5,599 bases of DNA from an uncultured Prevotellaceae bacterium (GTDB taxonomy: Bacteria > Bacteroidota > Bacteroidia > Bacteroidales > Bacteroidaceae): NCBI GenBank assembly GCA_958404085.1, contig CATXZX010000155.1, positions 1-5,599 on the forward strand, read 5' to 3'. Below, piece after piece: positions 1 to 5,599 of the stretch (positions are counted from its first letter, which is position 1; every line of letters starts with the position of its first letter). Below the pieces are notes generated by a model. That model did not search any database. It saw nothing but the letters and a program-made list of their open reading frames with translations, and was not told where the DNA came from. The position numbers were made by a program, and so were the translations under genes.

Positions 1-52
1 GAGCACCTGCTTTGCAAGCAGGGGGTCAACGGTTCGAATCCGTTATTCTCCA
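1..52 (+). tRNA. tRNA-Ala (anticodon UGC), 3' part, cut by the window start
   Basis: The anticodon arm is intact: stem CCTGC (6-10) pairs with GCAGG (18-22) around loop TTTGCAA, giving anticodon TGC at 13-15. The T arm AACGG/CCGTT (28-32 and 40-44) encloses TTCGAAT. The acceptor 3' strand ATTCTCC (45-51) is followed by discriminator A52. The next bases are CTC, so the CCA end is not encoded and must be added after transcription. The acceptor 5' strand and the D arm lie before the window. Its position just ahead of a 23S gene matches the usual tRNA-Ile/tRNA-Ala pair in bacterial 16S-23S spacers. The identity is secure; only the 5' end is missing. Confidence 0.95.
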
Positions 53-250
53 CTCCCGCGTCGGCATCCGTGAAAGGATGCTGTTCGTGAAACGATCTAT
101 GACATATTGGACAGAAACGAAAACGTAGAATAGAAAAGCAAACACAATAAAGTACAGCTGAAAGTATACCCCTTCGTGTGTGTCGTGTATGCAGGAGCCA
201 GTCATGCGAGTGACAGGATGCTGTAGGCATGGCAGATATGAAAGCGAGAA
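53..250 (+). other. rRNA operon internal transcribed spacer (tRNA-Ala to 23S)
   Basis: This non-coding spacer lies between the tRNA and the 23S gene and is transcribed as part of the rRNA precursor. A small perfect hairpin, GCATCC/GGATGC (64-69 with 76-81), follows the tRNA and may help tRNA 3' processing. A boxA-like element follows at about 94-113. The last ~60 bases before the 23S should form one side of the RNase III processing stem, but the partner strand, beyond the 23S 3' end, is not in this window. I see no gene here. Confidence 0.85.
94..113 (+). promoter_or_regulatory. boxA-like rRNA antitermination element
   Basis: GATCTATGACATATTGGACA resembles, with gaps and substitutions, the spacer boxA of E. 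coli rRNA operons (GCTCTTTAACA followed by a TGGAACA-like stretch). It lies at the same relative place, between the spacer tRNA and the 23S gene. In known systems boxA RNA binds NusB/NusE and keeps RNA polymerase from terminating early. The match is by eye, and conservation across Bacteroidota spacers was not tested. Confidence 0.45.
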
Positions 251-969
<719 letters not shown>

Positions 970-970
<1 letters not shown>

Positions 971-2547
971 TTTTTACGAAAAGCATCAACCGCCTGACGA
1001 CCGAAAACCAACGTTCCGGCCATTCCCTGTATGCGCGCTTCGGCTTTTATCCGGATTTCCGCCTGTTGAGCAAATTCCGCCTGTGGACGTTTTTCGATTA
1101 CAGCTATTCCAACACGGCAAGCGAGGAGTTCGAACACTACAACCTCGATTTTCCGGCCCAGGCCGGTGCCGCTCCCGTGTTCCGGAACAACTATATGGAC
1201 CGCGGCAACGAGTGGCACGACCTGTCGGGACAGCTGCGCAGGTCAATCAATCTGGTGGATAACGCAAGAGTCGGGGGCAGCCTGATGCCTATGTACCGGT
1301 ATCAGGCGACGTGGGGCCACAGCCACGGCAAGCGCTACCTGTTGCATCAGCTCGAGGGCTGGGGCGAGGAGTCCGGACTCGGCTCGCTTCCCTCTATGGC
1401 CGAACTGCTTTCCGTGATGGACAATGCCAACAGCTCGTGGCAGCGGGAGTTCAACCAAAAACATACGACCGGGGCATACATCAGCTTTACCGACCGCAAG
1501 GACAAGAACTTCTATATCGGCCTCGATGTCTTCTTGAACGGTTACGTCCGGCGTCTCGATTATTACCGCAAGGCCTTTTCGACCCGCGTGGACCGGCATT
1601 GGTGGTTTGTGGAACCGAGGCTGAACGTGAAGTACAAGGAACATGGCCGCAACTACGAGCTGGTGTACAACGGCAATGCCTTCATCTATTCGCTCGTGAA
1701 TATGATACCGTTGAACGATACCAGCGACCCGCTGAATATCTTTACCGGAAATCCGGACCTGTCGGCGGGCTACCAGCACCACGTCTCCTTCAACGTCCGC
1801 AGCGACCTGACCGGCGGTCGTTCGTACAACGCCGGCCTGTCGTACTCCGTGACCACCAACAGCCTGGCCATGGGCTATGTCTACGATCGCACTACCGGTA
1901 TCAAGAACATCCGTCCGCAGAACGTAGACGGCAACTGGAACACCCGCTTTCACGGAGGCTATAACTGTCCGCTCGACAGGCCCCGCCGTCTGACGCTGGG
2001 TTCGTCGGCTTCCGCCTCCTACTACAACAGCGTAGACATGATCGGTGTGGCGGGTAGCGACGGGGCCCGTACCGTGACGGCGCGGAGTACGGTGGGGACG
2101 CTTTACGCCAACGCCATGCTGCGGCTGGACTACCGCTTTCTGGACAAGAACAATGTAGGGATAAAAGGAAACCTGCATTACATGCACTCCGGCAGCGAGC
2201 GCGAGGATTTCGTGCCGGTCAATGCGTACGACTTCGATTACAGTGTGGTGGCGAACGTAGAACTGCCCGGCAACTTCCGGTTGTCTACGGACCTTACCAT
2301 GTACAGCCGCCGCGGCTATTCGGACAAGGGCATGAATACCGACGACCTGATTTGGAACGCAAGGCTTACCAAACGCTTCCTGAAAGGCCGCCTGCTCGTC
2401 ATGGCCGACGGATTCGACCTGTTGGGGAACCTGAGCAACATCCGGCGTACCATCAATGCACAGGCCCGTACCGAAACGTACTACAACATCATATCGAATT
2501 ACGCGATGCTGCACGTACAATATAACTTCAGCAAGTTCAAAAAATAA
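970..2547 (+). CDS. outer-membrane beta-barrel protein (TonB-dependent-receptor-like), C-terminal fragment
   Basis: About 525 residues of an outer-membrane barrel are visible. The frame is full of alternating strands rich in Tyr, Phe and Trp with polar turns. It carries a DPLNI-FTGNPDL motif (codons 1726-1761) followed by YQHHVSFN, which is typical of the Bacteroidota 'outer membrane protein beta-barrel' family (PF14905 type). It ends YNFSKFKK, like many of these proteins. Whole members are usually about 800-950 residues, with a signal peptide, a carboxypeptidase-regulatory-like domain and a plug; all of these are missing here. The frame stays open upstream to a GTG at 961, but that codon lies in 23S rRNA sequence and is not a real start. 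It is not a canonical SusC: I see no SusC-type C-terminus and no SusD gene beside it. The substrate is unknown. A strong terminator follows the stop codon. Confidence 0.85.
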
Positions 2548-2585
2548 GCGGATCCGTCCGCCGCGTCGTGGAGGCTGCGGTATGC

Positions 2586-2628
2586 GCGGGTCCGGGGCCG
2601 TTAGTACGCCTTCCGGGCCCGCTTTTTT
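2586..2628 (+). terminator. intrinsic terminator of the beta-barrel gene
   Basis: GCGGGTCCGG (2586-2595) pairs with CCGGGCCCGC (2613-2622) through 10 pairs, one of them G-U, and two more G-U pairs can extend it inward. A run of six T (2623-2628) follows directly. It starts 38 bases after the stop at 2547. This is a textbook factor-independent terminator on the plus strand. Confidence 0.88.
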
Positions 2629-2663
2629 GAAATACGAGCCACCTGATTCAAAAAAGCGGGTCC
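2615..2663 (+). repeat. 17-bp inverted repeat overlapping the terminator (alternative hairpin)
   Basis: Bases 2615-2631 pair with 2647-2663 along all 17 positions, with a single G-U, around a 15-base loop. The left arm contains the right half of the terminator stem and its T run, so the two hairpins exclude each other. The right arm includes the sequence GCGGGTCC, which is also present in the terminator's left arm at 2586-2593. It may be a duplicated terminator arm or an alternative fold; the function is unknown. Confidence 0.7.
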
Positions 2664-2672
2664 GCGTGTGGA

Positions 2673-2693
2673 CTCGGCCGGTGGGCGGCCGAG
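2673..2693 (+). other. GC-rich hairpin in the intergenic region
   Basis: CTCGGCC (2673-2679) pairs perfectly with GGCCGAG (2687-2693) around the loop GGTGGGC, followed by GTTTATT. It could act as a weak back-up terminator, but the T run is interrupted. The rest of the gene-free stretch 2548-2846 holds other short inverted repeats (GCGGA/TCCGC right after the stop codon; GAAGGC/GCCTTC at 2711-2716 and 2744-2749) and no convincing gene. Confidence 0.45.
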
Positions 2694-2822
2694 GTTTATT
2701 CTCCCGTCCGGAAGGCTGTTGCGGACACTCCGTGCGACAAGCGGCCTTCTGCGGCCCGCAAACTCCGTGCAGATGTTCCTTTTGTGCATTTTGTTAAGAA
2801 TTTTCGGGTTAATCTTTGTTAA

Positions 2823-2854
2823 TTTATCGGGGGGGTAAAAATTCACTACCTTTG
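2823..2854 (+). promoter_or_regulatory. Bacteroidota-type promoter of the lipoprotein gene
   Basis: TACCTTTG (2847-2854) fits the -7 box TAnnTTTG used by the main sigma factor of Bacteroidota. A weak -33 element, TTTA at 2823-2826, sits 20 bases upstream in an AT-rich stretch; a better TTTG at 2815-2818 is probably too far away. Transcription would start near 2860-2862, giving a leader of roughly 77 bases. Confidence 0.75.
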
Positions 2855-2865
2855 TATGATAAGAA

Positions 2866-2899
2866 CTTTCCCTTTGAACAAGTGCAGGTTCGGGGAAAG
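2866..2899 (+). other. stem-loop at the 5' end of the lipoprotein mRNA leader
   Basis: CTTTCCC (2866-2872) pairs with GGGAAAG (2893-2899). After a small internal loop, GAAC (2876-2879) pairs with GTTC (2888-2891), closing an 8-base loop. The stem begins within a few bases of the predicted transcript start. The 38 bases from its end to the ATG are AT-rich and look unpaired, apart from a TTGTACAA palindrome at 2906-2913. This suits start selection without a Shine-Dalgarno site. It may stabilise the mRNA; no known riboswitch is recognised. Confidence 0.55.
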
Positions 2900-2937
2900 C
2901 GAGAGTTGTACAATTGTTTAATTTAAAGTTAAGTATT

Positions 2938-4011
2938 ATGCACAAAATCTATTCATTTATTCAGAAAGCGGCAAAGGTGACGTTTGCATTCGGCTTTTGC
3001 GTGATGTCGGCTTTTGCCCTTGCTTCGTGCGGCGACGACGACGATGACAACAATCCTCCCGGAGGCAATGGCGGGAACGACAGCGAAAATACCGGTGGAA
3101 ACACCGGAGGAGGCTCCGAAGTGGTAGCCCCAAGCGGGTTGCGCCCGGTCAGCATCGGCCAATACGTCTTTTCGTACGACAGTAAGAACCGTTGTACTGA
3201 AATCAGCGGTATCTATTATGACGGCTCTGGTGCTACGGTTAAGATTGATTATGCTAAGGGGCGTTTTTCTTATGGCGGATCATACACATATGGCGAAAAG
3301 TCTTATGAGAACTATTCGGAAACAGGACCCTGCACTTTTACTAAAGAGGGCTACATAGCTTCGATGAAACTGACTGTGAAGGAAGAGACGTACGACGAAT
3401 ACGATGACGATTACAGCTCGGTGAACAGAGAAGATTCCTATACTTTCGGCTATGATAAAGAGGGACACTTGAATTCCGTTACCGTCACATCGAAAGGAAA
3501 TATTGTGGAATATGGAAACAAATTCAATGTTTCCGGAACGACAAAGATTGTTTTGACATGGAATGACGGAAATCTGATGAAATCCGAAGGATTGTTCGAA
3601 GGGTCATGGGGTGGCGAAAAAGTTCGGGAAAAGATTACTGATACATATCGTTATGGCGATCAGGCTAACCGTTTTGGCCAACCTACCTATGCAATGAGCC
3701 GTCCGTTTGAAGCGTGGTGTTCTTATTCCGAACAATTGGTCCTCGCCGGCCTTTTGGGTAAGGGAACGGCCATGCTTCCGGATTATTTGACCATTTTAGA
3801 TTCAGAAGACGAAGAAGAATTTGGACAAGATTGTCAGTACGACCTTAATCAGGACGGAAGTATACGGAATGAATACCATAGCGGACAGTCATTTTATTAT
3901 GTCTATCCGGGTGAGAATGGAAAAACTCTCTCGGGACGTACGGTTTATTCCGAGAGAGTAAAGAAAGCACCGCGTTCTTTCTTCTCGAAACACCGCTTCG
4001 GCGTAAGATAA
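2938..4011 (+). CDS. surface lipoprotein resembling the DUF4595 family, function unknown
   Basis: The 357-residue product starts at ATG 2938. A TTG 24 bases upstream is in frame but lies in the leader and would put extra residues before a well-formed signal peptide. Residues 1-30 are a lipoprotein signal (Lys at 3, 10 and 13, then a hydrophobic core) ending LAS before Cys31. Cys31 is followed by GDDDDD, an acidic tract of the kind that sends Bacteroidota lipoproteins to the outer face of the outer membrane. Residues ~38-62 are a Gly/Asn/Pro linker. The rest is rich in Tyr and Asp with beta-like repeats (FSYDSKNRCTEI, FGYDKEGHLNSV). The LTWNDGNLMK and LLGKGTAMLP segments recall the porin-like fold of DUF4595. 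The protein ends in a basic tail, KKAPRSFFSKHRFGVR. Most of the gene is visibly richer in AT than its neighbours. It has its own promoter and a terminator 20 bases after the stop. Ligand or partner is unknown; the family call is from memory of sequence style. Confidence 0.85.
   Translation: MHKIYSFIQKAAKVTFAFGFCVMSAFALASCGDDDDDNNPPGGNGGNDSENTGGNTGGGSEVVAPSGLRPVSIGQYVFSYDSKNRCTEISGIYYDGSGATVKIDYAKGRFSYGGSYTYGEKSYENYSETGPCTFTKEGYIASMKLTVKEETYDEYDDDYSSVNREDSYTFGYDKEGHLNSVTVTSKGNIVEYGNKFNVSGTTKIVLTWNDGNLMKSEGLFEGSWGGEKVREKITDTYRYGDQANRFGQPTYAMSRPFEAWCSYSEQLVLAGLLGKGTAMLPDYLTILDSEDEEEFGQDCQYDLNQDGSIRNEYHSGQSFYYVYPGENGKTLSGRTVYSERVKKAPRSFFSKHRFGVR
3925..3959 (+). repeat. perfect 10-bp inverted repeat inside the 3' end of the lipoprotein gene
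   Basis: ACTCTCTCGG (3925-3934) is the exact reverse complement of CCGAGAGAGT (3950-3959), with a 15-base loop. It lies in coding sequence (TLSGRTVYSERV), about 50 bases before the stop. It could form an mRNA hairpin or be a protein-binding site, or it could be chance. Confidence 0.6.
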
Positions 4012-4031
4012 GCCGCTCTGATTGATAAAAC

Positions 4032-4076
4032 AGGCGGGAGGCAGACGTCGCATACACGGACGTTTGCCTCTCGCCT
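4032..4076. terminator. bidirectional intrinsic terminator between convergent genes
   Basis: Bases 4032-4048 pair with 4060-4076 along 17 positions, with two G-U pairs in the plus-strand RNA, around an 11-base loop. On the plus strand the stem is followed by CTGTTTGTT; on the minus strand it is followed by TGTTTTATC. It lies 20 bases past the lipoprotein stop (4011) and 16 bases past the GH92 stop (4093, minus strand), so one element can end both transcripts. Confidence 0.88.
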
Positions 4077-4092
4077 ACTGTTTGTTACGGAA

Positions 4093-5599
4093 TCAGGGCC
4101 GGTCGCTCATCTCGAAACGGATACAGCCTCCTTTCAATACGGCTTCCTGGGGGATGCGGAAGCCCGTTACGGGGTGTCCGTTCAGCATGACGGAGCGTAC
4201 GTATTTGTTGTTTTTGGATGCTCCCGGCGCCTCGATGACGAACGTGTTGCCGCGGTTGTAGCGTCCGCCTAAGTGGAGGGTAATCTTCGGATAACGCGGA
4301 GTGGCCAGTTCGTAGCACGGATTTTCCGAACAGCCCCCGTCCATCTGAAACAATCCGAGGGCGCTCATGACGAACCAGCTACTCATCTGTCCCAGGTCCT
4401 CGTCGCCGGGATAGGCGTCGTAGGGAGTCGTGCCGTAGTACTGTTCCTGTATGGCGCGTACCCATTTCTGCGTCAGCGACGGTGCGCCCGCCCAGTTGAA
4501 CAGGTAGGCCACTTCCATGGATGTCTCGTTGCCGTGGTTGATGGGGTAGGCCGAGAAGTTGTCGCCGGCCGCATTGAAGTTGGCGTGCGAGGATTGTTCC
4601 ATGGCCCGGTTGAGCCGTTCGACGAAACGTTTGCGCCCGACTTCGCGCACGAGCTTTTCGGGATTGTGGGGGACGAACCAGGAGTAATTGAAGGCGTTGC
4701 CCTCAGTGAAACCGGGGGTGTGGTAGGGGTCGAAGGGTTCGACCCATTTCCCCTCCGTGTCCTTGGGACGGATAAAACCGCTTTGCGGGTCGAACAGGTT
4801 GTGCCAGTTGTCGGAACGCCGGTCGAAGAACTTGAAATCTTCTTCGTGTCCCAGGATTTTAGCCATTTGTCCCAGGCACCAGTCGTCGTAGGCATATTCC
4901 ATCGTGTTGGACACCGTGCCCTTGCCGGCCGGGATGTAGTCATATTCCATGTAGGGAACCAGATGTTCCACGCCGACGGTTCCTCCGCCGGGATGTCGTT
5001 TTGGAGCGGTGGTCAGCATCTTTTTCAGGCCCTCGTAGGCCGTGGCCAGGTCGAAGTCGCGGATGCCGCTTCGCCATGCACCCAGTATCTGCGAAACGGG
5101 ATGCATGGCCACCATGACGCCCGTATGTTCGATGCCGGCCGGGTCGGTGTTGAAATAGCCGCTGTTCCGGTAAAGTTCGATGGCCGAGCGGGCCCAGCGC
5201 GAAGATATTTCGGGGGCAATCAGGTTGAACAACTGCTGGTTGTTCCAGAACGTATTCCAGTATTCGCCGCTGACGATGCAGTCGCCGGGCTTGCTGAGGC
5301 GCTGTATGTGTTCTTCTTCGTCCGTGTAGCGGCCGTCCGCGTCGCTCCAGATTGCCTTTGCCGCCAGTGCGCGGTACATATTGGTGTAGAATTTCCGCTT
5401 CTGCAAGTAGTCATCGGTCTCTATCTCGATTCGTCCCAGGTAGTCATCCCATACCTGCCGGGCGTTGTTCACGACTTTTTCGAAATTCCATCCGAAGGGA
5501 ACTGTCAGTTCCTGGCGTAAGTTATTTCTGGCTCCTTCCATGTCTACCAGCGACACACCCGAACGAACCAGAATCTGTTCGTCCTTCTTGGTCGTATAG
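4093..5599 (-). CDS. GH92 alpha-mannosidase, N-terminal part beyond the window
   Basis: The enzyme is an exo-acting, calcium-dependent, inverting alpha-mannosidase of family GH92, which in gut Bacteroidota trims mannose from N-glycans or yeast mannan in the periplasm or at the cell surface. About 501 residues are visible; the frame is open to the window edge (reading YTTKKDEQILVRSGVSLVDM). A full enzyme is about 720-780 residues, so the signal peptide and most of the N-terminal beta-sandwich are outside. The internal GTG at 5554-5556 is not a plausible start. Family landmarks in order: FYTNMYRAL, EYWNTFWNNQQLFNLI, HTPGFTEGNAFNYSWFVPHN, GNETSMEVAYLFNWAGAP and YPGDEDLGQMSSWFVMSALG. By comparison with the studied enzyme BT3990, the Glu of TEGN (codon 4702-4704) should be the catalytic acid, and the two Asp of GDED (codons 4402-4404 and 4396-4398) the catalytic base pair. 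The C-terminal ~80 residues form the closing beta domain. Linkage specificity (alpha-1,2, -1,3 or other) cannot be read from what is visible. Confidence 0.95.
   Translation of the reverse strand, partial: YTTKKDEQILVRSGVSLVDMEGARNNLRQELTVPFGWNFEKVVNNARQVWDDYLGRIEIETDDYLQKRKFYTNMYRALAAKAIWSDADGRYTDEEEHIQRLSKPGDCIVSGEYWNTFWNNQQLFNLIAPEISSRWARSAIELYRNSGYFNTDPAGIEHTGVMVAMHPVSQILGAWRSGIRDFDLATAYEGLKKMLTTAPKRHPGGGTVGVEHLVPYMEYDYIPAGKGTVSNTMEYAYDDWCLGQMAKILGHEEDFKFFDRRSDNWHNLFDPQSGFIRPKDTEGKWVEPFDPYHTPGFTEGNAFNYSWFVPHNPEKLVREVGRKRFVERLNRAMEQSSHANFNAAGDNFSAYPINHGNETSMEVAYLFNWAGAPSLTQKWVRAIQEQYYGTTPYDAYPGDEDLGQMSSWFVMSALGLFQMDGGCSENPCYELATPRYPKITLHLGGRYNRGNTFVIEAPGASKNNKYVRSVMLNGHPVTGFRIPQEAVLKGGCIRFEMSDRP

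Noticed and set aside
1243..2520. Long minus-strand open frame opposite the barrel gene (425 codons)
   Set aside because: It is a mirror of GC-rich coding sequence. The product is Val/Gly/His/Arg-rich without domains, while the plus frame has clear family motifs.
2727..2770. Nine-base direct repeat ACTCCGTGC at 2727-2735 and 2762-2770
   Set aside because: Only two short copies occur 35 bases apart in a GC-rich intergenic region, with no third copy and no associated gene. This is compatible with chance or a vague operator.
2914..2937. In-frame TTG start 24 bases before the lipoprotein ATG
   Set aside because: Using it would add residues before a well-formed lipoprotein signal peptide, and TTG starts are rare. 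ATG 2938 gives the expected signal length.
2601..2945. Minus-strand 114-codon frame and plus-strand 2456-2797 frame in the intergenic region
   Set aside because: Both overlap the terminator hairpins, and the minus frame also runs over the lipoprotein promoter and leader. Neither has a promoter or a plausible protein composition.
4273..5520. Long plus-strand open frame opposite the GH92 gene (415 codons)
   Set aside because: It is an antisense shadow: the minus frame carries unmistakable GH92 motifs, and the plus product shows no recognisable domain.

Overview
The window reads as Bacteroidota DNA, most likely Bacteroidales from the gut. The evidence is a promoter box of the TAnnTTTG type (TACCTTTG at 2847-2854), a lipoprotein with the acidic surface-export tail typical of this phylum, a Bacteroidales-type outer-membrane beta-barrel, a GH92 mannosidase, no Shine-Dalgarno site, and a tRNA-Ala without an encoded CCA. 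The GC-rich coding bias of the two flanking genes would suit a genus such as Alistipes, but I cannot fix the genus by eye.

Layout. 1-52 is the 3' part of tRNA-Ala(UGC); 53-250 is the internal spacer of an rRNA operon with a boxA-like element; 251-970 is the 5' quarter of a 23S rRNA gene. At about 970 the rRNA stops abruptly and the sequence becomes the interior of a protein gene: the C-terminal ~525 residues of an outer-membrane beta-barrel / TonB-dependent-receptor-like protein (970-2547). An intrinsic terminator follows (2586-2628), inside a GC-rich intergenic region with further hairpins. A Bacteroidales promoter (about 2847) and a structured leader drive a surface lipoprotein resembling the DUF4595 family (2938-4011). 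A bidirectional terminator (4032-4076) separates it from a convergent GH92 alpha-mannosidase (4093 to beyond 5599, minus strand, N-terminal part outside the window).

How the parts relate. The rRNA block and the protein block do not belong together functionally. The junction at ~970 destroys both the 23S gene and the start of the barrel gene, and no transposase, terminal repeat or other recombination signature is visible. The simplest reading is an assembly chimera at a multi-copy rRNA operon; a real rearrangement is possible but less likely. In the protein block, the barrel, the lipoprotein and the mannosidase are all cell-envelope functions. They sit in separate transcription units (tandem with terminator and promoter, then convergent), so the window shows no operon and no complete polysaccharide-utilisation locus. 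I did not find convincing evidence for a new biological system. The items most worth checking are the junction, the three-arm hairpin after the barrel gene, and the stem-loop at the predicted 5' end of the lipoprotein mRNA.
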